Positions 1-6,546 of a DNA stretch of 13,010 nucleotides are shown here, piece by piece. The notes under the pieces were generated by a model. The model was not told the origin of the DNA and made no database searches. It worked only from the letters and a program-made list of their open reading frames with translations. This stretch comes from Myxococcales bacterium (lineage in GTDB: Bacteria; Myxococcota; Bradymonadia; UBA7976; UBA1532): contig JACKDM010000078.1 of assembly GCA_020633515.1 (NCBI GenBank), positions 1-13,010 on the forward strand, in the 5' to 3' direction. Position numbers and translations under genes: made by a program. Positions within the stretch are counted from its first letter, which is position 1; every line of letters begins with the position of its first letter.

Positions 1-206
1 AGGTGTTTGTCTTCGGTGAAGCGGGCTTCGAGGCCGGGGAGCGCGCGGAAGGCGGTGAGGAGCGCGTCGAGGTCGGCGGGGGCGGCGGGCGTGGCGGCGG
101 GCGCGGTGGTGGGAGGCGTGGCGTCGGGCGCGGCGTGGGCGCGCGGGGCGAGGGCGGCCGGGGCGAGGGTGAGGGCGGTGAGGGCGGCGAGGGCGCGGTG
201 CTTCAT
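1..206 (-). CDS. apeL: LolA-like outer-membrane carrier protein, N-terminal part (3' end outside window)
   Basis: The first 68 residues are readable before the left edge cuts the gene. They start with a Sec-type signal peptide: basic MKHR, a hydrophobic Ala/Leu stretch at about residues 5-20, and a likely cleavage site after AHA (23-25). There is no lipobox Cys. An Ala/Pro/Thr-rich linker follows (about 26-45), then LDALLTAFRALPGLEARF with a following TEDK. This resembles the start of the LolA fold, where a short helix leads into a strand ending in F-x-(E/Q)-x-K. In APE clusters a LolA-like protein (ApeL) sits directly after the thioesterase and is thought to help carry the pigment or its lipid form across the periplasm. 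The ATG at 206-204 overlaps the thioesterase stop as ATGA, which fixes the start. The identity rests on a short N-terminus plus context; the family fits well but cannot be confirmed here. Confidence 0.72.
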   Translation of the reverse strand, partial: MKHRALAALTALTLAPAALAPRAHAAPDATPPTTAPAATPAAPADLDALLTAFRALPGLEARFTEDKH

Positions 207-613
207 GGGGCGGGGCCTCGGAGGCGGCTGAGGATGGGCTCGGGGGTGGCGGTGAGGAGCGCGCCGGCGGGGTCGAGGGTGGCGAGGGTCGTCGAGGCGC
301 GGGCGGTCTTGCGGCTGTGGGTGAGGTTGTCGATGCCGTAGACGAAGCGGATGAGGGGGGTGGCTTCGTGGAGGCGGGCGGTGACGCGGACGCGGTCGCC
401 GTAGCGCATGGGGTACATGTAGCGGCAGCGGGCGTCGGTGACATACATGCGATAGCCGAGGTCGCGGATCTGGGGGATGTCGAGGTCGAGGCGGCGGAGG
501 AGCTCGGTGCGGGCGAGGGCGAGGTAGTCGAAGTAGCGGCCGTGCCAGACGACGAAGAGGGGGTCGCAGTCGTGGAAGGGCACGGTGGTCTCGATGCTGG
601 CGGCGTGGGTCAT
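203..613 (-). CDS. apeK: 4-hydroxybenzoyl-CoA thioesterase family (hotdog) protein, ApeK-like
   Basis: A 136-residue single hotdog domain, the normal size for the 4HBT family. The N-terminal FHDCDPLFVVWHGRYFDYL (residues 13-31) matches the family signature in which the second Asp, here D17, is the catalytic residue, as in Pseudomonas 4-hydroxybenzoyl-CoA thioesterase (GDCDPAGIVWYPNY). In APE systems the equivalent protein hydrolyses acyl-ACP thioesters, either releasing the finished polyene or clearing stalled chains; which one applies here is not visible. It is cytosolic, with no signal peptide. Its stop overlaps the LolA-like start by four bases. Its own ATG (613-611) overlaps the TGA of the mini-ORF in the upstream repeat, so it may be read by translational coupling. 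Confidence 0.9.
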   Translation of the reverse strand: MTHAASIETTVPFHDCDPLFVVWHGRYFDYLALARTELLRRLDLDIPQIRDLGYRMYVTDARCRYMYPMRYGDRVRVTARLHEATPLIRFVYGIDNLTHSRKTARASTTLATLDPAGALLTATPEPILSRLRGPAP

Positions 614-735
614 TGTTGCTCTCCGCCGTGCTCACTCCGCCGCCCTGCGGGCGGGCGCTTCGCTGCGTCGGGCTCGCGCCCTCCTTGCTTCGGCCCGTCC
701 CCTTCGAGGGGACGGCTTCGCTGCGCTCGGCTCAT
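610..735 (-). repeat. Intergenic repeat copy A carrying a 41-codon coupling mini-ORF
   Basis: This sequence fills the gap between the ammonia-lyase and the thioesterase and closely resembles the gap at 5690-5791. On the minus strand it forms an open frame of 41 codons from ATG (735-733) to TGA (612-610). It begins MSRAQRSRPLEGDG and ends PPAGRRSEHGGEQQ. The start overlaps the ammonia-lyase stop (ATGA, 735-732) and the stop overlaps the thioesterase start (ATGA, 613-610). Codon choice is unlike the neighbours: CGA, AGT, GGA, GCA and CAA appear, while the flanking genes strongly prefer C-ended codons. A purine-rich GGAGAG sits just upstream of the thioesterase ATG and could serve as its ribosome site. 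Whether a peptide is made, or whether the element acts as RNA or is a mobile repeat, cannot be told from one window. Confidence 0.7.
695..715. other. Perfect 9-bp inverted repeat (hairpin) inside repeat copy A
   Basis: The arms CCGTCCCCT (695-703) and AGGGGACGG (707-715) pair perfectly around a three-base TCG loop. The stem lies at the ammonia-lyase end of the repeat and is absent from copy B, which lacks these bases. No T-run follows on either strand, so it is not a standard intrinsic terminator. It could act as an RNA stability stem between two operon genes. Confidence 0.6.
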
Positions 736-2294
736 GGCCTCTCTCCGCCGTCGCGGTCCTCGGGCTCGGCGAGGTGGGGGTCGAGGGCGCCGCGGCGGAT
801 GAGGGTGAGGACGGCGGTGATGTCGTGGTCCATGCGGCGGTCGGTGGTGAGGCGGGGGACGGCGGCGCGGAGGGTGTCGCGGAGGGCGGCGGCGGCGGGG
901 GCGAGGGGGGGGGCGTCGCGGCGGTCGGCGCGGAGGTCGACGGCCTGGCAGGCGGCGAGGAGGGCGATGGCGGTGATCTGTTCGGTGAGCTCGACGACGC
1001 GCTCGAGGTCGCGGGCGGCGAGGGTGGCCATGGGGACCATGTCCTGGTTGTGCTGTTCGGTGGAGCGGGTGAAGGCGCCGGCGGGCACGGTGAGCTTGAG
1101 GGCTTCGGCGGCGAGGGCGGAGGTGGCGATGGTGGCGGCCTTGAAGCCGTTGTGGATGCAGGCTTCGTCGCCTTCGACGCCGACGAGGTTGGCGGGGAGG
1201 CCGTGGTTTTCGGCGGGGTTGCAGATGAGCTGGAGCTGGCGGTCGAGGAGCGCTCCGGTCTGGGCGAGGGCGGTCTTGAGGGCGTCGCAGGCGAAGGCGA
1301 CGTGGCCGCCGTAGAAGTTGCCGCCGTGGAGGGCGGCGCCGCGGTCGACGTCGATGATGGGGTTGTCGCTGACGCCGTTGAGCTCGGTCTCGAGCCAGGT
1401 GGCGGTCCAGTCGAGGGCGTCGACGAGGACGCCGATGATGTGGGGGGCGCAGCGCAGCGAGTAGGGGTCCTGGAGGTGGCCGGGGCGGGGGCGGGCGTCG
1501 CCGAGGGCGTGGCGGATCCAGGCGGCGACGCGGATCTGGCCGGGGTGGGGGCGGGCGAGGTGGATGGCGGGGTCGACGTGCTCGGGGTTGCCGCCGATGG
1601 CGTGGATGGCGAGCGCGGTGGCGCGGGCGGCGAGGCGGGCGAGGCGGGCGGCGGCGGTGTGGGCGAGCGCGGCGAGGGCGGTGGAGACGCTGGTGCCGTT
1701 CATGAGGGCGAGGGCTTCTTTGGGGGCGAACGACAGCGGGGCGAGGCCGGCGGCGTGCAGCGCGGGGGCGGCGGGTTCGATGCGGCCGTCGCGCCAGAGC
1801 TCGCGTTCGCCGGCGATGACGGCGGCGAGGTAGGACATGGGGGTGAGGTCGCCGCTGGCGCCGACGGAGCCTTCGGCGGGGATGACGGGGAGGAGGTCGC
1901 GGTCGAGGAGCTCGACGATGCGGTCGGCGATGAGGGGGCGGACGCCGCTGCGGCCGGCGGCGAAGGTGGAGAGGCGGACGCAGAGCACGGCGATGGTCTG
2001 TTCGGGGGTGAGGGGGCGGCCGGTGCCGACGCCGTGCATGCGGAAGAGGTTGTGGGAGAGGGCGGCGGAGAGCGGGGGCGGGACGGCGGTGCGGACCGAG
2101 GCGCCGACGCTGGTGGTGACGCCGTAGGTCTTCTCGCCGCGGTCGTGGAGGGCGGCGAGGGTGGCGGCGCTGTTGGCCATGCGGTCGCGGGCGGCGGGGG
2201 CGAGGGTGACGCGCACCTGCCGGCGGGCGGCGCGGTCGAGGTCGGCGAGGGTGAGCGGGCGCTCGCCGATCGAGAGGGGGGGCGGGGTGGTCAT
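732..2294 (-). CDS. Aromatic amino acid ammonia-lyase (HAL/TAL/PAL family, MIO enzyme)
   Basis: A 520-residue protein, full length for bacterial histidine/tyrosine ammonia-lyases. The MIO cofactor triad Ala146-Ser147-Gly148 lies in GSVGASGDLTPMSYL (142-156). The N-terminal catalytic loop is YGVTTSVG (Tyr57; the usual form is YGVNTGFG). Further family blocks are QDPYSLR, DNPI, LHGGNF and STEQHNQD. It would eliminate ammonia from tyrosine, phenylalanine or histidine to give an aryl acrylate. In APE and flexirubin clusters this supplies a 4-coumarate-type starter for the AMP-ligase. The selectivity pair after NLFR is Met86-His87: tyrosine lyases such as the Rhodobacter enzyme have His-Leu there and histidine lyases Ser-His, so substrate cannot be assigned with confidence. 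The start overlaps the acyltransferase stop (ATGA), and the stop overlaps the repeat mini-ORF start. Confidence 0.93.
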   Translation of the reverse strand: MTTPPPLSIGERPLTLADLDRAARRQVRVTLAPAARDRMANSAATLAALHDRGEKTYGVTTSVGASVRTAVPPPLSAALSHNLFRMHGVGTGRPLTPEQTIAVLCVRLSTFAAGRSGVRPLIADRIVELLDRDLLPVIPAEGSVGASGDLTPMSYLAAVIAGERELWRDGRIEPAAPALHAAGLAPLSFAPKEALALMNGTSVSTALAALAHTAAARLARLAARATALAIHAIGGNPEHVDPAIHLARPHPGQIRVAAWIRHALGDARPRPGHLQDPYSLRCAPHIIGVLVDALDWTATWLETELNGVSDNPIIDVDRGAALHGGNFYGGHVAFACDALKTALAQTGALLDRQLQLICNPAENHGLPANLVGVEGDEACIHNGFKAATIATSALAAEALKLTVPAGAFTRSTEQHNQDMVPMATLAARDLERVVELTEQITAIALLAACQAVDLRADRRDAPPLAPAAAALRDTLRAAVPRLTTDRRMDHDITAVLTLIRRGALDPHLAEPEDRDGGERP

Positions 2295-3229
2295 CGCGGG
2301 TCGGTCCCCCAGAAGTCGTAGAAGTTGAACCAGTTGTCGGGTGCCTTGCGGGCGTGGGCTTCGAGGCGCTCGGCGTAGCGTTCTACGATGGCTCGGAGCG
2401 CCTCTTCACGGTGGCCGCGGGGGAGCTCGACGCGCTCGGCGAAGGGCTCGCAGTAGAGGTCGTAGCGGTCGGGGTCGAAGTAGAGGCCGAAGACGAGGTA
2501 GACGGGGCAGCGCAGGATGGCGGCGAGCAGGAAGGGGCCGGTGGGGAAGCGGGCGGGCTGGCCGAGGAAGGGGACCTCGATGGCCTTGTCGTTGAGGCCG
2601 ACGCGGTCGCCGAGGATGGCGACGAGCGCGCCGCCTTCGACGAGCTCGCGGATCCGGAGGGCGAAGGCGACGGGGTCGCCGCCGGCGTGGATGACGCGGC
2701 CGGCCATCTCGGGCGCGATGCGGGCGAGGAGGGCGTTGATCATCCGGGCGTTTTCGAAGTGGCCGACGATGTAGAGCGGGAGGGTCTCTTCGCGGGCGCC
2801 GGCGCGCATGGCTTCGAAGCTGCCGAGGTGGGCGCCGAGGAGCACGGCGCCCTGGCGGCGGGCGACGAGCTCTTCGAGGTGGTGGCTGCCGGTGCGGGTG
2901 ACGCGGAAGCCGTGGGTGGCGCCTTGGAGGAGGTAGATGCGGTCGAGCGCGACCTGGGCGAAGCGGAAGATGTGGGCGCGGGTCTCGGCGCGGGTGGCGG
3001 GGCGGCCGTGCACGCGGGTGAGCCAGTCGTGGCTGGCGCGGGCGGCGGCGGCGTCGAAGGTGGCGTAGTAGAGGGCGAGGAGGCGGACGAACTGGCGGGT
3101 GGGCCAGCGGCCGAGGAGGCGGGCCATCCAGAAGACGAGGCGGACGCCGAGGAGGGCGCCGCGTTCGCCGCGGGTGAGCCAGCCGGTGTCGCCGGGGGCG
3201 CTGGCGGGGTCGCTGGCGGGGGCGGTCAT
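2291..3229 (-). CDS. LpxL/HtrB-type (lysophospholipid) acyltransferase, ApeJ acyltransferase half
   Basis: A 312-residue member of the lauroyl/myristoyl lipid A acyltransferase family. The catalytic H-x4-E motif is in GAHLGSFEAMR (His134, Glu139), followed by GDRVG (207-211), FPTGPFLLA (228-236) and the C-terminal APDNWFNFYDFW (296-307), which is typical of the family. A hydrophobic stretch near residues 26-56 fits a membrane-associated enzyme acting at the cytoplasmic face. In APE clusters such an enzyme is thought to transfer the aryl polyene chain to, or build, its lipid anchor. In E. coli the glycosyltransferase and this acyltransferase are, to my knowledge, one fused protein (ApeJ); here they are two genes joined by an ATGA overlap at 3229-3226. 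The start is the ATG at 3229. A longer frame runs upstream but belongs to a shadow of the glycosyltransferase. Confidence 0.9.
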   Translation of the reverse strand: MTAPASDPASAPGDTGWLTRGERGALLGVRLVFWMARLLGRWPTRQFVRLLALYYATFDAAAARASHDWLTRVHGRPATRAETRAHIFRFAQVALDRIYLLQGATHGFRVTRTGSHHLEELVARRQGAVLLGAHLGSFEAMRAGAREETLPLYIVGHFENARMINALLARIAPEMAGRVIHAGGDPVAFALRIRELVEGGALVAILGDRVGLNDKAIEVPFLGQPARFPTGPFLLAAILRCPVYLVFGLYFDPDRYDLYCEPFAERVELPRGHREEALRAIVERYAERLEAHARKAPDNWFNFYDFWGTDPR

Positions 3230-3963
3230 CGGATCAACCCGAGCTTGCGGAGGCACCAGCGGGTCGCGCCGATGGTGCAGAGGCGGGAGTGCAGCCAGCC
3301 GAGGCGGAGGTTGTCGCGCAGCGGCTGGAAGTGCGAGGTGCCGCCTTCTTCTTCGCTGAGGTAGCGGACGCCGACGGGGAGGTTGTGGATGGGGAGGCCG
3401 GCCCAGGCGAGGCGGACGGCGATCTCGACGTCGAAGTCCATGCGGTCGCCGCGGACGGGGGCGGCGAGGGCGGCGGCGATGGGGTAGACGCGGAAGCCGA
3501 CCATGGCGTCGTGGATGACGCCGCGGCCGACCTCGAGGTCGACCCAGAAGCGGGTGATGCGGCGGGCCTGGAGGCGGACGGCGGGCACGGTGGTGTCGTA
3601 GCGCGGGTAGCCGAGCACGAGCGCGTCGGGGTGGGCGCGGGCGCAGTCGACGAAGGCGGGCATGCGGTCGAGGTCGTGCTGGCCGTCGCCGTCGACCTGG
3701 AGGGCGTGGGTGTAGCCGCGGTCGCGGGCTTCGCGGAGGCCGGTCTTGACGGCGGCGCCCTTGCCGCCGTTGCGCGCGCGGCGGACGACGGTGGCGAGGC
3801 CGTCGTCGTGCAGGGCGCGGCAGGCGGCTTCGCCTTCGGGGCCGCTGTGGTCGTCGACGACGATGACGTCGGGGACGTGGTGGCGCGCGCGCTCGACGAC
3901 GGCGCGGATGGTGCGCGGGTTGTCGTAGGTCGGGATGACGACGCAGATGCGGGGGGCGGTCAT
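3226..3963 (-). CDS. Family 2 (GT-A) glycosyltransferase, ApeJ glycosyltransferase half
   Basis: A 245-residue single-domain GT2 protein. The N-terminal strand CVVIPTYDN (7-15) begins the nucleotide-sugar fold. VVDDHS (35-40) provides the first Asp pair, RNGGKGAAVKTGL (64-76) is the typical loop, and LQVDGDGQHD (88-97) contains the metal-binding D-x-D (Asp91, Asp93). A further acidic MDFDVEI (175-181) and a basic C-terminus follow. There are no C-terminal transmembrane segments, unlike polyprenyl-phosphate mannose synthases of the same superfamily. It probably adds a sugar to the lipid carrier or to the polyene; the donor is not visible. The start is set by ATGA overlap with the AMP-ligase stop (3963-3960), and the stop overlaps the acyltransferase start. 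Confidence 0.9.
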   Translation of the reverse strand: MTAPRICVVIPTYDNPRTIRAVVERARHHVPDVIVVDDHSGPEGEAACRALHDDGLATVVRRARNGGKGAAVKTGLREARDRGYTHALQVDGDGQHDLDRMPAFVDCARAHPDALVLGYPRYDTTVPAVRLQARRITRFWVDLEVGRGVIHDAMVGFRVYPIAAALAAPVRGDRMDFDVEIAVRLAWAGLPIHNLPVGVRYLSEEEGGTSHFQPLRDNLRLGWLHSRLCTIGATRWCLRKLGLIR

Positions 3964-5693
3964 GCGGGGCGTTCGGCGAAGGTGAGGCGGCCGGTGGTGC
4001 AGAGGGTGTCGCCGCGGGTGATGCGGAAGTCGACGCGGGGGGCGTCGGGGGGCCAGACGAGGGTGACGGCGATGGCGTCGCCGGGGCGGAGGCGGCCGAG
4101 GAACTTGAGGTTGCCGATCTGGCGGATGTCGCCGAGCTCGGGGCGGGCGAGGCGGGCGCAGCGGAGCGCGATCTCGCGGAGCTGCACGGCGCCGGCGAGG
4201 ATGGGGTGGCCGGGGAAGTGGCCGGTGTACCAGCCGTAGGTCTCGGGGATCTCGGCGTCGAAGCGGCGCTCGCAGCGGTCGGGCGCGGTGGCGACGCGGG
4301 TGTCGGCGGTCCAGCGGAGCTGCCAGGCGACGGGGCGGCCCTGGGGGTCGAGGTCGAAGAGGCGGAGGAGGCGGGCGCGCTGGAGCTTGCCGTTGTCTTC
4401 GCGGGGGAGCGCCTCGACGGTGACGAAGCGGCGGGGGAGCGTGGAGGCTTCGAAGCGGTCGCGGAGCGCCTCGCGGAGCGTGGCGGGGGTCCAGCGGCCG
4501 GAGTCGGCGGCGATGGCGGCGAGGAGCTGCTGGCCGCGGCCGCCGGGGTGGGGCACGGCGACGACGGCGGCGTCGCGGACGCCGTCGAGGGCGGTGAGGT
4601 GGCGCTCGAGCGCGCCGAGGGTGATCCGGCGGCCGCCGATCTTGACGACGCCGTCGGTGCGGCCGAGGTGGGTGAAGCGGCCGTCGGGGTCGATGCGGGC
4701 GAGGTCGTGGGTGAGCGTGGGGCCGGTCTCGTCGGCGAAGGGGGAGCGGACCTCGAGGCGGTCGTCGCGGACGGCGAGGGTGACGCCGGGGAGGGGGGTC
4801 CAGCGGTCGTCGTCGGCGCGGTGGCGCCAGGCGATGCCGCCGGTCTCCGAGGAGCCGAGGATCTCGGTGATCGGCGCGTGGCGGGTGGCAAAGTCGCGGG
4901 CGAGGTCGCCGTCGAGGGGCGCGGTCGAGCAGAAGACGCGGCGCACGGTCGCGAGGCGGCCGGCGGGGAGCGCGGCGAGGGCGCGGACGTGCGGGGGCAC
5001 GAGCACGAGCACGTCGGCGGCGCTGCGCTCGACGCGGTCGGCGACGGCCTCGGCGTGGAGCGGGATGTCGCGGTCGAAGGCGGCGCCGGCGGTGAGGGGC
5101 ACGAGCACCGAGAAGAGCAGGCCGTAGATGTGGCCGGGGGCGACGGTGGCGACGACGCGGGCGCCGGGGCCGATGGCGAAGTGACGGGCGAGCATGCGCG
5201 CCTCGCCGATGAGCTGGCGCGGCGCCTTGGGCCACGCCTGCATCTCGCCGGTGGAGCCCGAGGTGTAGACGACGGCGCGCGCGGCGGCAAAGGGCGGCGG
5301 CGTGATGGGCGCGATGGAATCGGGCGCGTCGGGATCCGAAGCGTCGATGAGGTCGACGAGGCGGTGGGCGTGGCCGGCGTCGGTGTCGTGCAGCATCGCC
5401 ACCGCGCCGCTCGCGCTCTCGACCTGCCAGATGGTGTCGCGGCGGGTGTTGGGCGGCAGCACGACGCGGTGGCCGGCGGCCCAGGCGCCGAGCAGGGCGG
5501 CGGCGAAGGCATAGCGGTCGTGGCGCACGATGAGGAGCACGCCGGAATCCGGGCCCGCGGGCGGGAGCACGGCGGCGACGTGCGCGGCGTCGCGGTAGAG
5601 GTCGGCGACGGTGCGCGCCCCGGCCCCGCCGACGGCGACGAGGTCACCCGGATCGGCGTGGCCGAGGAGCGGAAGGTCGTGGCGGTCGCTCAT
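3960..5693 (-). CDS. apeH: AMP-dependent aryl-acid/acyl ligase fused to a hotdog 3-hydroxyacyl dehydratase (ApeH-ApeI fusion)
   Basis: A 577-residue two-domain protein. Residues 1 to about 450 are an ANL-superfamily adenylating enzyme: P-loop YTSGSTG (143-149), SSETGG (281-286), the aspartate-bearing THLGRTDGVVKIGGRR (341-356), and the catalytic lysine Lys436 in LPREDNGKLQR. It should activate the aryl acrylate starter and load it on the carrier protein. Residues about 475-577 form a FabZ/ApeI-like hotdog domain, with YTGHFPGHPILAGAVQL (489-505; His492 in the usual GHFPGHP block) and a later NLKFLGRLRPGD (528-539) that is also typical. In E. coli the ligase and dehydratase are separate proteins (ApeH and ApeI), so the fusion links starter loading to the dehydration step. 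The ATG at 5693 overlaps the repeat mini-ORF stop, and GAGGGAG just upstream can act as ribosome site. Confidence 0.92.
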   Translation of the reverse strand: MSDRHDLPLLGHADPGDLVAVGGAGARTVADLYRDAAHVAAVLPPAGPDSGVLLIVRHDRYAFAAALLGAWAAGHRVVLPPNTRRDTIWQVESASGAVAMLHDTDAGHAHRLVDLIDASDPDAPDSIAPITPPPFAAARAVVYTSGSTGEMQAWPKAPRQLIGEARMLARHFAIGPGARVVATVAPGHIYGLLFSVLVPLTAGAAFDRDIPLHAEAVADRVERSAADVLVLVPPHVRALAALPAGRLATVRRVFCSTAPLDGDLARDFATRHAPITEILGSSETGGIAWRHRADDDRWTPLPGVTLAVRDDRLEVRSPFADETGPTLTHDLARIDPDGRFTHLGRTDGVVKIGGRRITLGALERHLTALDGVRDAAVVAVPHPGGRGQQLLAAIAADSGRWTPATLREALRDRFEASTLPRRFVTVEALPREDNGKLQRARLLRLFDLDPQGRPVAWQLRWTADTRVATAPDRCERRFDAEIPETYGWYTGHFPGHPILAGAVQLREIALRCARLARPELGDIRQIGNLKFLGRLRPGDAIAVTLVWPPDAPRVDFRITRGDTLCTTGRLTFAERPA

Positions 5694-5791
5694 AGCTCCC
5701 TCTCGCCGTGCTCGTTCCGCCGCCCTGCGAGCGGGATCTCCGCCACGTCGGGCTGCGCCCTCCTCGCTTCGACCCGTCCGGCTCGACTCAT
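5690..5791 (-). repeat. Intergenic repeat copy B carrying a 33-codon coupling mini-ORF
   Basis: The second copy of the element at 610-735, lying between the COG4648 membrane protein and the AMP-ligase. On the minus strand it encodes a 33-codon frame from ATG (5791-5789) to TGA (5692-5690). It begins MSRAGRVEARRAQPDVAE and ends LAGRRNEHGEREL. The stop overlaps the AMP-ligase ATG as ATGA. The shared core with copy A is P-D-x-A-x-x-P-x-A-G-R-R-x-E-H-G, and the DNA matches over about 80 bases with scattered differences and one single-base length change. It lacks the hairpin insert of copy A. Fourteen bases (5792-5805) separate it from the COG4648 stop, and no clear ribosome site precedes the mini-ORF. 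Function unknown; it may be a translated coupling peptide or a non-coding dispersed repeat. Confidence 0.68.
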
Positions 5792-5805
5792 CGGTGGGGT
5801 CGTGC

Positions 5806-6546
5806 TCAGGCGCAGAGGAGCGCGGGGTCGACGGTCGGGCGGGGCGCTTCGGCCTCGCGCTCGGCGGCCTCGCGGCGGGCGGTGCGACGGGCGGCGGGCA
5901 CGAGGCGCACGAGCAGCCGCTCGGGCAGCGAGCGGCCGAAGCGGCCGAAGCGCACCTTGCGCAGCACCCACTCGACGGCGACGAGCAGCCCGATGAGGGC
6001 GTAGGCGATCAGCCCGTTGTACAGCGTCCACCACCACAGCGGCGCCCACAGCGCGAGCGCGCCGGCGACGAGCAGGTTGGCGAGGAAGAAGCCGCACCAG
6101 ATCGCGGTCCAGCGGCGGCACCACGCGACCTCGGCGGGGCGGAGGTCGGGGTGTTGCAGGCGGGCGAAGCGCTCGATCATCGGGCGGTCGCTCGCGAGGG
6201 TGGCGCCGAAGGTGGCGAGCAGCACCGCGTGGATCGCGCAGGGGATGGCGAGCACGGCGCCGGCGTGGTCGAGGAGCGCCGAGAGCCCGATGAGCGCGGC
6301 GGTGATGACGGGGATGAAGGCGAGGGTCGCGACGTCGCCGAGCCGGGCGCGGGGGAGGGCGGCGAGGCGGGTGACGACGAGGGGCGCGAGCAGGGCGAGC
6401 AGCACGATCGCCGCGCCGCGCAGGCTCCAGCGGGTGAGGCCGAACCAGACGGCGACGGGCCACGCGATCATCGCGAAGGCGGCGAGGGCGCCGAGCAGGG
6501 CGCCGAGGCGACGACGCGGCGCGGGTGCCTCTCGGCCCGCGGTCAT
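5806..6546 (-). CDS. apeG: COG4648-type polytopic inner-membrane protein, ApeG-like
   Basis: A 246-residue membrane protein with about six hydrophobic segments (roughly 14-37, 44-64, 73-92, 95-117, 146-168 and 174-193) and a basic, charged C-terminal tail. Between the fourth and fifth segments lies SDRPMIERFARLQHPDLR (119-136), followed by a Cys-Arg-rich stretch and WTAIWCGFFLANLL (146-159). This is the pattern I recognise from the COG4648 family of APE clusters. Its biochemical role is not established; it may organise lipid or pigment transfer at the membrane. The ATG at 6546 overlaps the carrier protein stop (ATGA), the same junction found in APE operons of this order. It is followed by repeat copy B rather than being directly coupled to the ligase. 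Confidence 0.82.
   Translation of the reverse strand: MTAGREAPAPRRRLGALLGALAAFAMIAWPVAVWFGLTRWSLRGAAIVLLALLAPLVVTRLAALPRARLGDVATLAFIPVITAALIGLSALLDHAGAVLAIPCAIHAVLLATFGATLASDRPMIERFARLQHPDLRPAEVAWCRRWTAIWCGFFLANLLVAGALALWAPLWWWTLYNGLIAYALIGLLVAVEWVLRKVRFGRFGRSLPERLLVRLVPAARRTARREAAEREAEAPRPTVDPALLCA

Noticed and set aside
46..200. GGCGGCG/GGCGAGG-rich runs as a tandem repeat or VNTR
   Set aside because: They have no fixed period and translate on the minus strand into an ordinary signal peptide and Ala/Pro linker; this is codon bias, not a repeat array.
695..715. Hairpin as an intrinsic terminator between lyase and thioesterase
   Set aside because: No T-run follows the stem on the transcribed strand, and the downstream genes are tightly coupled, so termination there is unlikely.
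585..2321. Long Gly/Val/Glu-rich plus-strand open frame (578 aa) opposite the ammonia-lyase
   Set aside because: It is antisense to a gene with full active-site motifs. Its composition is simply the reverse reading of C-ended codons in GC-rich DNA, and it has no recognisable domain.
3230..5647. Possible giant leftward protein containing the LpxL-type acyltransferase as its C-terminus
   Set aside because: The upstream part is an Arg/Pro/Ala/Ser-rich shadow of the glycosyltransferase and ligase. Similarity starts at the ATG at 3229.
4206..5996. Long plus-strand open frame (596 aa) across the ligase gene and repeat copy B
   Set aside because: It is a Gly/Ala/Val/Glu-rich shadow of the ligase on the other strand, with no ribosome site or motif. 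The same applies to 2354-3364 and 3289-4239.
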